Shown here: positions 46,899 to 59,380 of the stretch, in pieces
How the letters are laid out: each line of letters starts with the position of its first letter
How positions within the stretch are numbered: the first letter of the stretch is position 1
Source of the DNA: Patagioenas fasciata
Lineage: Eukaryota > Chordata > Aves > Columbiformes > Columbidae
Direction: 5' to 3'
DNA length: 64,000 nt
Assembly: GCF_037038585.1 (NCBI RefSeq)
Contig: NC_092524.1
Span: 71,605,783 to 71,669,782 of the forward strand
The notes under the pieces: generated by a model
What the model saw: only the letters and a program-made list of their open reading frames with translations
Database searches by the model: none
What the model was told of the DNA's origin: nothing
Translations under genes and position numbers: made by a program

Positions 46899-49265
46899 GA
46901 GGAGGCAAATTCAGTGCCTCTGCGGAGAAGCTGGCGACCAGTTTTAGTTAAGAACGCACACCCCGTTGGCGAACGGGTCCCGCGGCAGTTCCACGTGTTG
47001 CAGGTAAAAGAAGGCAGTTTGATCTGCCATAGAGGAACAGCCGCCTCTTTCCCTCCTTAGGGTCGAGCGTTGCCCTTGTCTTTGTTCACATGAATTTATG
47101 GGCACGCTGGAAATAGCCTTTAAGATTTATATGTAGAGTTTAATCTAAGTGGTAAGTGGCATGGGCATAGTTAATTTTTGAACACCTTGCTGCCAGTTGA
47201 AATGTAAGGGATGAAATGTGATGGGAAGTAATAAGTAAATTTGGGTTTGACTTCTAGGGTGTTTTTTTCCCCATTAGTGTAAATCAATGGCACCGTTGTC
47301 CTGTGGCTCAATCTCCGTTCTGTTCCGTGGAGTCTTCAATTTAGGATGTTCAGGTAAGAAAGTTTGTCCTTCCAAAGAATGACCAGCCATTGGTAGGACA
47401 GAGAGAGGCTTTTAAGTGCATGATCAGAATTTAAGCCAAATTCCACTTGACAGTGCTGCTGTTGGTTTTGGCTTTCACTGGTTTCCCCACAGCTCCCTAG
47501 TGTTTGGGAGCTCGGAGTGGGCATTTTTTTCCCCCAGGGAGAGGCTATGCTTAAGAATGAATTTGTTTCCTTAGAGGAGTGAGAGTCCGTTTGTGTAACA
47601 CAAAGAGAAACCCCAGCCTAGTCGAGTTCTGAGTGTGTGTCTGTGAGATGGCTGCTTTACTTTGATGAGTTCACACCTGTGCAGTTGTAATGCCAAAGAG
47701 CAATGCAAGATAGGAGGGTTTTTTCCGCTGTGGGGGGGGATGCAGAAAACCAGAGCTAAGGTGCGGTTGCAGGCTTGGTGGTGTGGCGAGTGGGGCGCCG
47801 CTTCGGTGGGAGCTCGGGGTGAGGCCCAGCGGGTTCTGTGTCCTGTACGCGTGGCTTTCGTGCCGCGGCTCTCTGTGTGCGTTTTTGTTTTGTTGTGTTT
47901 GTTTTTTGTTTATTTTTCTGCGGGATTCCCGCGAAACGCGGCACAGCCGCTCGGCCCGGGCTGCCGCGGCGGTCTCAGTGCTGCCGTCCTGTGGGCAAAG
48001 CGCGGTGCTGCACCCGGGCGCCCCAATGCCGTGCCGCAGCGCGCCTCAGTGCTGCCGCCCTGTGGCGAAACTCGGGTACTGCAGCGCACGGCCGGGGGCA
48101 GAGGCGCTGTTCGCCCCGCAGGGCTCGCGGCCAGGTATCTGTGTGTCAGTGTCCGTCCCCATTTGTGTAAAAACGACATCCCTGCCTCGATGGCTCCTTA
48201 GAACGTTTAAAGATGTAAATATTTCTACCACTAACATTGTCGATCCGGCTTCTTTCCTCAGTGGATCCGTTTTGCAGTCGGTGGCCCACGATTGCTTGGA
48301 AACAGCAGAAGCTGTTCGCTCCGGCGGAGCGGATTGAAAGGACCAGCCGCTGGAGGATGCTGAAGACTCCTGGGTCGCTGATGGAAGCAGCTTTGCATAA
48401 AGCAAGGGGTACGTGAACCTGGGCATGCAGTGACGACTGCCCAGCAGGTAATGGAAGCTAAACCTTTACCTCCAACGCCCGACAAAAATAACGCCAAGAA
48501 ATGCCACTGAAAAAAACACAGTCAGGGAGGGTTTTTTTAAAATTTCCTTTAGTTCCCCCCCCCTCTCCCCCGCCCTGCTGCGTTTAGTGCAGTGAATGAC
48601 CCATTGGGAGATGACTGTGGATCTGGCTGTTGAAGGGTGTCTGAAGGAGAAGGAGATGTGTGTAGAGCAGGATTGGTTGTGGGGGTGAGTGTAACTGGTT
48701 TGGCTGTGGGGTTGTAAATTCTTTTTGGAGGCTTCCTAGTTTCTGGTGTCACCTGTGGGGTGAAGCGTCTTTCTGTGTGCAGGTTTGAAAGGTGCGACGT
48801 ACGGAGCTCCATCATTTGCCACCAGAACTCCAAATCACAGAGACAACGTTGCTGTGCAGCTGCTAAGGACAGTGTGTGTCTCAGGTAGAGTAACGTCCTT
48901 TGTGCTCTGTGTGTGTGTTCCTCCCTTGAAACGAAGGCGCGCTGCCCGGAGTTTCACGTTCCGTGTGGTACCTGCTGGGCTGAGTCTCCTCCCTACGCTC
49001 GCCCGTTTTAGCCACGTCTCTGCTCCAGCCCAGTTCGGGAGCAGAGTGGGTCATCACTGACTGCAGGGCGGTTGCACCTTCTTCAAGCTGCTAACACAGG
49101 AGGATGAATTTGGCTTTCTGCTCACATCACACATTCAGATACTGGGCAAGTTGTGTATCTCCTTCAAAAAAGAAACACTGTCAAGGGGCTGACAGAGCGT
49201 GAGTTTCACAACACAACAAACCAACTCTGCTAGGCTTACATCGTTTTGGTAGTGCATAGCATGTT

Positions 49266-50106
49266 TCACTTAATCCCGTCATTGCAGGTGTCTTCTAGAG
49301 CCTCCATTGTCAAATCTTGCTGGTTATTCACCCAATTTCCTTTCCTAACTGTCTTCCCTTTTCCCTTAGGGTTTTGAGAAGCTTGGTCCTGGGGTGTCTG
49401 GGGGTTGCCAGCTGACAAAATGACATTGCTGTGGCCTTGCTGAGAACAGGTGTCCCTGTGAGCCACCTCCCGGGAGCAGAGCTGAAGTTGAAAGGCGGCT
49501 TGAAAGCCCCGGTGAGAGTTTTCGTTAAAGAAACCGGAGATGATGGGGTTGACGCTGCTATTGAAAAAGGCCAGCCGGTGAGCAAAGGGATAGATATAAA
49601 TGTGAAAGAAGTGCGACTGGACATCTGAAAGGTTGACATAGTCAGAAAGCATCATCAGAGTCCACAAGGGAAGCCAGGAGAGGGTGAAAAGCAAAACCAC
49701 AATAATGAGCATTTTGATTACTCTTTGTTTCTTCTTTGACGTGCTGTGCCATCGCTCCTGGCTGTGCTTTCCCACCGTGGGCATCGCAGTGTTGAAGAGA
49801 GCAATGCTTATCCTGGCGTACATGATAACAGTGAGCGACAGGGGAGCCAGATAGATGTTCGCAAAGAGAACTGTTGTGTAGATCTTTCTCATTCCTGGGT
49901 CAGGCCAGTCCTCTCGGCACCAGTATACGGGGCGGGTTTCGTTGCCGTAGCCGAGGATCACCCTGAAATGTTTCTCTTCTTGTACGTGCAGCATGACGGC
50001 AGAAGGACACGTGATTGCGATGGCCAGAATCCAAGTGACGGCTATGATGATGAGTGCAGTTGAAACGGTCAGCTTCTGCTCGAACGGATGAACGATGCAG
50101 CGAAAC
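49266..50106 (-). pseudogene. NPFFR2-like terminal exon, unit 6
   Basis: Translation identical to the other copies. Frame open to 50177. Confidence 0.85.
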
Positions 50107-50201
50107 CTGCAGCAAAGATATCCGGCGACATACGTAGAGAAGCTGTTTAAGGAACGCTCACTCAAACAGGCAAGCATACGTTCGCTTCTTCAATTGCATG
50201 C

Positions 50202-50807
50202 TTTTTAAACAGATTAAACATGATACTCCAGTTGTTGGAAGCTGTGCTGTTGCTGGAAAAGTTACCATCGTGCGTTGCAAAGGGCCTCAGAAGGGAAACA
50301 CTGATCAGGAAACTGGAAATAAGTTAGCAGATGCCAGTGTGAAACCAGCCACCGAAAGGACAGAGACCGATACAAAAGCCGCACCTCTGATCCCAGGTGG
50401 CTGTCTCCTCCAGCCAACATCAGGAAACCGCAACAAAGAGGATAAGAAATTAATAGGAGATTTATAGCCGAATTAGAATTAGGGTCCAAAGAAGCTGTCA
50501 CTGGTGACGGGAGAGCAGTGGTACCTCGCAGCGCAAGGAGCTGATGCGCTCTGTTACGATTAGGTGAAAAGGTAAGAGTGAATTTATAAACTGTTTGCGA
50601 AGGAGTGACCCAGCAATGTGAAATGTGTCTAGAAAACCATCATCTTAATACTGTATACAGGGTATAAATAAGAACAATTGGACGAGGGAAATGTCCCAGG
50701 ACAACACTGGCAAATAGGGTTCTCCAAGCTGCCTAGAAAAGAGGGGTATGGCTATTGGGTGGCACTCACAGCAGCTCCCTTCTCAGGTTGGCCAGGAGCA
50801 TTCCCGT
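50202..50807 (+). mobile_element. ERV pol fragment, unit 6
   Basis: Same fragment with the same breaks. Confidence 0.75.
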
Positions 50808-53800
50808 GCCGGGGGGCGGCTGCCGGCCTGTGGGCCGGGGGCTGCGGCTGTTTGGGGCGCTGCCCCCGCTTTGTTTTCCTAGGGGAGCCCCCCCCTGCTT
50901 TTTGGGGGTTGTGGTACGTGCACGTGTAAATGACACAATGAGAGTAAATGACACAATGAGCTGCCTGTCGGGGCCGTTTCCCTCGTGTCGCGTGACGGTG
51001 TCACTTGTGGCGCCCCAGCGTGAGCAGGGGCCGGCGATGCGGGTGGGGGATGCGGGGGTCAAAAGGGAGTCCCCCTGAAAAGAGGGGGTCACAGTCCCAA
51101 CGTGCCTGAAAATTCCCGGGGGAGGAGAACACGTGTTCGACCTGTAAACACGAGTGTGGGAATTGCAAACAGAGAAATCTGTCCTTGGTATTTATATATT
51201 GCAGGATGGCATTCACGTGTCTATCAAATGCTTTTATATCAACGCCCTTTTCTACTCTATTATATAAAGGATTTTTAGAATGTAAAAAATTCCTGTTGAT
51301 GGTTTTAAAAATACCAATATCTTGTCTATATGTAAATTAAAAAATGAAGGACTTTTTAAAATGAGAAAAAATTATATAGAAAGCAATTTAAAATAGAGAA
51401 AAGTGTGAGTAGGTAGAGCTACCTGTAGTGACTGTGCGTTACATAATCTAAACGGATATTAAATATCATCTCTATGTATTCACTCATACCCGTGTACGTA
51501 TTTTTTTAATAAGTGCAAATAGATATCTCCGTCTAAACCTATGTAATTGTAAATATGTCAAAATCTGTAGATCTGGAAAGATCCTGAAGCAATGCGGGGC
51601 TGTGGGCCCGACGTCCGCTTCCTGCGGCGGGCGAGAGAGCGAGCCCCTCTCTCCGGGTGGCGAAGGCTCCCTCTGCGCGGCGTGCGGCGGGCCGGGGGCC
51701 AACGTGCGCGGCAGGGTCCGTGCGCGTATCCTGGAGCGGGACGGCTGCCTGGCGAGCGAGCCAGCGAGGCTCCATGTCCCCGAAGCCTCGTCTCGTAGGA
51801 GCCCTGACACCCCACCGTGTTCTCCTAGGCTGAGGACGGCCGAGCGCCCCGAGTTACCGGAGAGGAAGGGAGGAGAGAAGGAGACAGGAGCGTCTGAGCT
51901 GTTAGAAGCCTCCTGGCAGCCACCGAAAGCGAGAGCCGCTGTGAGTCCCTGGCCCTCGGGGCCTCGTCCCCGGCTTGTGTGTCCTGGTGCCTCCCTGCCC
52001 CTCCGTCTCCTTTTTCCCCACGCTTTCTCTGGCCCGTTCTTTTCCCTGCCATTAGTTTCCTCTCTGTGTCTGTATGTGCTGCTCTGTCTCTTTCCTTCCT
52101 CCCTCCCTTCGCCGTCTCTCTCTCTGTGCCTTTGTCGTGCTCGGCGTTGCCGGCTTTCTTCATTCCGTACGGCACTGTTCCCGTCCTCGTTCGCGTTCTG
52201 AGCCTTTGTCCCGCCCCGTTTTTTTTCTCTCTTTTTATTTTCTTTTTTCCTGTCCTCCGTCTCTCCGCGGGGCTCCTCATTCCTCTCTTTCTTCCTCCAA
52301 GCCCCTGTGTTCCCCGCGGTCTCTCGCTCTGCCATCGTTTTTGCCTGTTGCCCTCTCTCTTGCTTCCCGTTGATAGGAGGAACAAAAATCTTGTAGAAAG
52401 CCCTTGGCATAAGGCAGCAAGACCAGGCCTAACGGAACAGAAACCTAACAGAGAAACACTAGCTCTGTAGGGACTGGAGGTGGGGCAAAGCGGGATGTCC
52501 TTGGCTCGCAGGCTGGGAAAATGGGACGTTCCACTAAATGGAGAAGGAGCTACTTGAGTAGCAGCACAAAATGACAGCGGGCGTGCTCAAGAAATGAGGT
52601 CGAGGAGCCGACACCGGGGCAGGGGGCACCGGGCTCCAGGGGCACCGGGGACTGCTGGAGACTCTTGATGGACACTGGCATACCAGAGATGGACTGCCAG
52701 CGAAGGGTGGGGTTATGGAAAGAACTTCTGTTTAATGCACTAACTAAGCGGTAGAAGCAAATGAATATGCAATAGGTGTATGTAAAGAATACCAAGAAGC
52801 GTGAATCACACGTACGCTCAAATACAGGGGCCATCCTCTGAGCGTGCGGTGCGCTGTATTGAAATTGCCCGCCGTTTAACACTTTCAGAACAGCGTTAGA
52901 GAGTCTTTTTTGCCGACTTTTTGGTATCTCTCCGCGTCCCGTGGTTCCTCGCCGTGTCCCCGTGTCCCGCTCCCTGCCCGTGGTCGCGTTCCTCTCTGTC
53001 CCGTTGACCGTGCCGGGTTTTTTTCCTCCGTCTCCGCGCCGCTGCCGCCGCGCCGATTTGTTTCTTTCTGTGCCCTGTTCCTGGTGCTCTTCCGGCCTCT
53101 TTTCCTCTGTCCCCGCCGCTGCTTTGATCTCTGCCTTGTTTTTTCAGAGCCCTGTCCCTTTTCTCTCTTCTCGCTTTTGAAGAGAAGCTGCCAAGTTAAC
53201 GTATACTGCGATGAAGTTATAGAAGGTGTACCCGTCATTAACCAGTTGACATGAGGTAAATGCTTTCTGACCGCCTGCACGATGAGGGGATATTTTTCAC
53301 CTTTTAGATCCGTCTGCACGACAAGAGGGAGATGGAAGATTAAGTAACACGTTGTTTAGAAGCTGAGAGCTTAGTTTATATTTGACTAATAATTAACAGA
53401 TGTATTGTCAGCGAGAAACTAAACGATTATAACTAACATCGTCAAATGAAATAAAGAACGTGGCTTAGCAGTGCTGCTGACTCTGCCGTCCCGTTTCTTT
53501 CCCCGTTGCAGCCGGTGAGCCAGCCGGAGGACCCGCTCTGTCCGGCCGCAGGGCCCGTGGAGCCGAGGACTCTCTTGGCGCACCCCGGGGATGTCTCTGG
53601 AGAGACTCCTCGTCTCGGTCGGATCGCCGCGGGGACGGACGAGGACCTCTGGTGAGAAGTCTTTCTTCTCTGAAATTTGGGACCGGTCACGTGCTCGCGA
53701 ACTGTCCGTAAGTCGTGGTACGGAATTTCGGCAGGATAGCGTGGACGGGGTTGCGAGCACCTTAGAGGTATACAGTAGTTGCTGTGGAGTTGTTTGTGCG

Positions 53801-54222
53801 GCCAGCTTTTGGTGTTGGTTGTTCCCGTGCTCCGTTGTGGTGCAAAGCTGGCTCTGTATGTAGCCGTGAAGTGTACTGTAGTTGGGTTTAATTCTTGGAT
53901 GTGCCTTGGTTCTGACTATGCACTTGAACACCGAAAACTACAGCAGGAGCTGCTGTGGCTTTAACTTGCAAGGAGTGTGAGCGTTGTGGAGCCATCTGTG
54001 TTGCAGAGTGTCCTAATTGCGGTGCTGAGTGTTAGAGAGATTTGAGCTGGGTACCGGAATTGTTTTGTTTTGGAGACGGTGGGATAAACTTGGAGTACAA
54101 CTTGTGAGGGCGGTGTGTCGTGGGTAGGTTTGAGTATTATCTGTGGAGTACTGCTGTAGGTGTTAATAGTTATTTGCTCGTATTTGTTACAAGATGAGCC
54201 GTGTCGTTCCGTGTGACGCGTA

Positions 54223-54394
54223 ATGGGAGGACGGCGTAGTAGCGGTATTCTGAAAAAGAGCCCGTTAGGGTGTATTTTAGCTCACAGGAAAGAGATTGAG
54301 GAACCACCTGGTGATAATGTGAATAGAGCAACCTTGATGAAATCTTGTGAGCAGAGGCCATTGTATAAATTGGACAAGGAAGGAAAGGCTGTGC
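54223..54394 (+). mobile_element. ERV gag start fragment, unit 7
   Basis: Same fragment with the TTA (Leu) variant. Confidence 0.65.
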
Positions 54395-54751
54395 GCAAAG
54401 CGCGGTGCTGCACCCGGGCGCCCCAATGCCGTGCCGCAGCGCGCCTCAGTGCTGCCGCCCTGTGGCGAAACTCGGGTACTGCAGCGCACGGCCGGGGGCA
54501 GAGGCGCTGTTCGCCCCGCAGGGCTCGCGGCCAGGTATCTGTGTGTCAGTGCCCGTCCCCATTTGTGTAAAAACGACATCCCTGCCTCGGTGGCTCCTTA
54601 GAACGTTTAAAGATGTAAATATTGCTACCACTAACATTGTCGATCCGGCTTCTTTCCTCAGTGTCAAGCAAAGGAGCGCGGTTTGTTGTTTCCTTTTAAA
54701 GGCGGCTGTTGGAAGCCGCGCGGGCAAAGGGCGTGGGGGTCCCGGCAGGGT

Positions 54752-55132
54752 GGCGAGAAGGCGAGTGAGGATGCAGAGCGGGCCAATCAGATCGCTCGGG
54801 AGGGCTGGAGGGGCGGAGCGCTGATAGGCGGGGAGAATGGCAATTGATGTGCGCAGGCAGCCAATCAGATTGCCAGAGGGGCGGGCGTTGAGGCCTCAGT
54901 ACTGCGCATGCCTAAATTGCGCAGTCCTCAGTCAGGTCTGACCCTGTGGCGGGCACCTGGGCGCGGAGCGCGGGAAGGAGCATCCAATAGGAGGACGGCG
55001 CGCTGGGGTGAAAAGCAGCCAATCAGAGCGCACCGACTCAATCCTGTTTGAACAGCTGCCTCCCTGGCAAGCGCGTCCGTGGTGTCTCGGGGCGGGCACC
55101 GGGAGTTAACGGGGAAACGGGGGTCGAGGCGA
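54752..55132 (+). promoter_or_regulatory. CCAAT/GC-box promoter block, unit 7
   Basis: Same motif set as unit 2, including the MYB-type site. Confidence 0.6.
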
Positions 55133-55421
55133 GGGAGGGGAGGCTGCGGAGCGCTCATTTTGGCCTCTCCTTCCCCTTGCCCTGCCTCTCCGTCCCTTTT
55201 GCCTCTCTCTCCCTCTCTCTGTGTCACCTTGTCTTGCTCCCTGTCCCTATCTTTCTCTGACAAGCTGACCTGCTCCTTGCCCTCCTTTTGTATGGAATCA
55301 CAGGCTCATTCTGCTTGGAGAAGACATGTGCAATTTTCTAATGACTTGACGGTTTAGAGAAACGGCCTGGAAGAGATCATTCCTTTGTCTTTTTTTGGTG
55401 TGTGTGTTTTTTGTGTTGTTG

Positions 55422-55471
55422 TTTTTTTTTTTTTTTTTCCCCACGTGGGGGAAAAAAAAAAAAAAAAAAAA
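55422..55471. repeat. Poly(T)/poly(A) hairpin, unit 7
   Basis: 17 T and 20 A. Confidence 0.95.
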
Positions 55472-57838
55472 GAGGAGGCAAATTCAGTGCCTCTGCGGAG
55501 AAGCTGGCGACCAGTTTTAGTTAAGAACGCACACCCCGTTGGCGAACGGGTCCCGCGGCAGTTCCACGTGTTGCAGGTAAAAGAAGGCAGTTTGATCTGC
55601 CATAGAGGAACAGCCGCCTCTTTCCCTCCTTAGGGTCGAGCGTTGCCCTTGTCCTTGTTCACATGAATTTATGGGCACGCTGGAAATAGCCTTTAAGATT
55701 TATATGTAGAGTTTAATCTAAGTGGTAAGTGGCATGGGCATAGTTAATTTTTGAACACCTTGCTGCCAGTTGAAATGTAAGGGATGAAATGTGATGGGAA
55801 GTAATAAGTAAATTTGGGTTTGACTTCTAGGGTGTTTTTTTCCCCATTAGTGTAAATCAATGGCACCGTTGTCCTGTGGCTCAATCTCCGTTCTGTTCCG
55901 TGGAGTCTTCAATTTAGGATGTTCAGGTAAGAAAGTTTGTCCTTCCAAAGAATGACCAGCCATTGGTAGGACAGAGAGAGGCTTTTAAGTGCATGATCAG
56001 AATTTAAGCCAAATTCCACTTGACAGTGCTGCTGTTGGTTTTGGCTTTCACTGGTTTCCCCACAGCTCCCTAGTGTTTGGGAGCTCGGAGTGGGCATTTT
56101 TTTCCCCCAGGGAGAGGCTATGCTTAAGAATGAATTTGTTTCCTTAGAGGAGTGAGAGTCCGTTTGTGTAACACAAAGAGAAACCCCAGCCTAGTCGAGT
56201 TCTGAGTGTGTGTCTGTGAGATGGCTGCTTTACTTTGATGAGTTCACACCTGTGCAGTTGTAATGCCAAAGAGCAATGCAAGATAGGAGGGTTTTTTCCG
56301 CTGTGGGGGGGGATGCAGAAAACCAGAGCTAAGGTGCGGTTGCAGGCTTGGTGGTGTGGCGAGTGGGGCGCCGCTTCGGTGGGAGCTCGGGGTGAGGCCC
56401 AGCGGGTTCTGTGTCCTGTACGCGTGGCTTTCGTGCCGCGGCTCTCTGTGTGCGTTTTTGTTTTGTTGTGTTTGTTTTTTGTTTATTTTTCTGCGGGATT
56501 CCCGCGAAACGCGGCACAGCCGCTCGGCCCGGGCTGCCGCGGCGGTCTCAGTGCTGCCGTCCTGTGGGCAAAGCGCGGTGCTGCACCCGGGCGCCCCAAT
56601 GCCGTGCCGCAGCGCGCCTCAGTGCTGCCGCCCTGTGGCGAAACTCGGGTACTGCAGCGCACGGCCGGGGGCAGAGGCGCTGTTCGCCCCGCAGGGCTCG
56701 CGGCCAGGTATCTGTGTGTCAGTGTCCGTCCCCATTTGTGTAAAAACGACATCCCTGCCTCGATGGCTCCTTAGAACGTTTAAAGATGTAAATATTTCTA
56801 CCACTAACATTGTCGATCCGGCTTCTTTCCTCAGTGGATCCGTTTTGCAGTCGGTGGCCCACGATTGCTTGGAAACAGCAGAAGCTGTTCGCTCCGGCGG
56901 AGCGGATTGAAAGGACCAGCCGCTGGAGGATGCTGAAGACTCCTGGGTCGCTGATGGAAGCAGCTTTGCATAAAGCAAGGGGTACGTGAACCTGGGCATG
57001 CAGTGACGACTGCCCAGCAGGTAATGGAAGCTAAACCTTTACCTCCAACGCCCGACAAAAATAACGCCAAGAAATGCCACTGAAAAAAACACAGTCAGGG
57101 AGGGTTTTTTTAAAATTTCCTTTAGTTCCCCCCCCCTCTCCCCCGCCCTGCTGCGTTTAGTGCAGTGAATGACCCATTGGGAGATGACTGTGGATCTGGC
57201 TGTTGAAGGGTGTCTGAAGGAGAAGGAGATGTGTGTAGAGCAGGATTGGTTGTGGGGGTGAGTGTAACTGGTTTGGCTGTGGGGTTGTAAATTCTTTTTG
57301 GAGGCTTCCTAGTTTCTGGTGTCACCTGTGGGGTGAAGCGTCTTTCTGTGTGCAGGTTTGAAAGGTGCGACGTACGGAGCTCCATCATTTGCCACCAGAA
57401 CTCCAAATCACAGAGACAACGTTGCTGTGCAGCTGCTAAGGACAGTGTGTGTCTCAGGTAGAGTAACGTCCTTTGTGCTCTGTGTGTGTGTTCCTCCCTT
57501 GAAACGAAGGCGCGCTGCCCGGAGTTTCACGTTCCGTGTGGTACCTGCTGGGCTGAGTCTCCTCCCTACGCTCGCCCGTTTTAGCCACGTCTCTGCTCCA
57601 GCCCAGTTCGGGAGCAGAGTGGGTCATCACTGACTGCAGGGCGGTTGCACCTTCTTCAAGCTGCTAACACAGGAGGATGAATTTGGCTTTCTGCTCACAT
57701 CACACATTCAGATACTGGGCAAGTTGTGTATCTCCTTCAAAAAAGAAACACTGTCAAGGGGCTGACAGAGCGTGAGTTTCACAACACAACAAACCAACTC
57801 TGCTAGGCTTACATCGTTTTGGTAGTGCATAGCATGTT

Positions 57839-58679
57839 TCACTTAATCCCGTCATTGCAGGTGTCTTCTAGAGCCTCCATTGTCAAATCTTGCTGGTTAT
57901 TCACCCAATTTCCTTTCCTAACTGTCTTCCCTTTTCCCTTAGGGTTTTGAGAAGCTTGGTCCTGGGGTGTCTGGGGGTTGCCAGCTGACAAAATGACATT
58001 GCTGTGGCCTTGCTGAGAACAGGTGTCCCTGTGAGCCACCTCCCGGGAGCAGAGCTGAAGTTGAAAGGCGGCTTGAAAGCCCCGGTGAGAGTTTTCGTTA
58101 AAGAAACCGGAGATGATGGGGTTGACGCTGCTATTGAAAAAGGCCAGCCGGTGAGCAAAGGGATAGATATAAATGTGAAAGAAGTGCGACTGGACATCTG
58201 AAAGGTTGACATAGTCAGAAAGCATCATCAGAGTCCACAAGGGAAGCCAGGAGAGGGTGAAAAGCAAAACCACAATAATGAGCATTTTGATTACTCTTTG
58301 TTTCTTCTTTGACGTGCTGTGCCATCGCTCCTGGCTGTGCTTTCCCACCGTGGGCATCGCAGTGTTGAAGAGAGCAATGCTTATCCTGGCGTACATGATA
58401 ACAGTGAGCGACAGGGGAGCCAGATAGATGTTCGCAAAGAGAACTGTTGTGTAGATCTTTCTCATTCCTGGGTCAGGCCAGTCCTCTCGGCACCAGTATA
58501 CGGGGCGGGTTTCGTTGCCGTAGCCGAGGATCACCCTGAAATGTTTCTCTTCTTGTACGTGCAGCATGACGGCAGAAGGACACGTGATTGCGATGGCCAG
58601 AATCCAAGTGACGGCTATGATGATGAGTGCAGTTGAAACGGTCAGCTTCTGCTCGAACGGATGAACGATGCAGCGAAAC
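57839..58679 (-). pseudogene. NPFFR2-like terminal exon, unit 7
   Basis: Translation identical to the other copies. Frame open to 58750. Exons for TM1-3 are not found in this or any other unit. If they exist upstream on this strand they must lie to the right of the window. Confidence 0.85.
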
Positions 58680-58774
58680 CTGCAGCAAAGATATCCGGCG
58701 ACATACGTAGAGAAGCTGTTTAAGGAACGCTCACTCAAACAGGCAAGCATACGTTCGCTTCTTCAATTGCATGC

Positions 58775-59380
58775 TTTTTAAACAGATTAAACATGATACT
58801 CCAGTTGTTGGAAGCTGTGCTGTTGCTGGAAAAGTTACCATCGTGCGTTGCAAAGGGCCTCAGAAGGGAAACACTGATCAGGAAACTGGAAATAAGTTAG
58901 CAGATGCCAGTGTGAAACCAGCCACCGAAAGGACAGAGACCGATACAAAAGCCGCACCTCTGATCCCAGGTGGCTGTCTCCTCCAGCCAACATCAGGAAA
59001 CCGCAACAAAGAGGATAAGAAATTAATAGGAGATTTATAGCCGAATTAGAATTAGGGTCCAAAGAAGCTGTCACTGGTGACGGGAGAGCAGTGGTACCTC
59101 GCAGCGCAAGGAGCTGATGCGCTCTGTTACGATTAGGTGAAAAGGTAAGAGTGAATTTATAAACTGTTTGCGAAGGAGTGACCCAGCAATGTGAAATGTG
59201 TCTAGAAAACCATCATCTTAATACTGTATACAGGGTATAAATAAGAACAATTGGACGAGGGAAATGTCCCAGGACAACACTGGCAAATAGGGTTCTCCAA
59301 GCTGCCTAGAAAAGAGGGGTATGGCTATTGGGTGGCACTCACAGCAGCTCCCTTCTCAGGTTGGCCAGGAGCATTCCCGT
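58775..59380 (+). mobile_element. ERV pol fragment, unit 7
   Basis: Same fragment with the same breaks. The last copy in the window. Confidence 0.75.

Larger units (their letters stand above)
43018..51591 (+). repeat. Tandem array unit 6 (8574 bp)
   Basis: Same order. Private substitutions at about 43571 (GGTGTTGCC for GGCGTTGCC) and at 44939 (first bases of candidate exon c read CTGG for CCGG). The T arm of the hairpin is one base shorter. Confidence 0.97.
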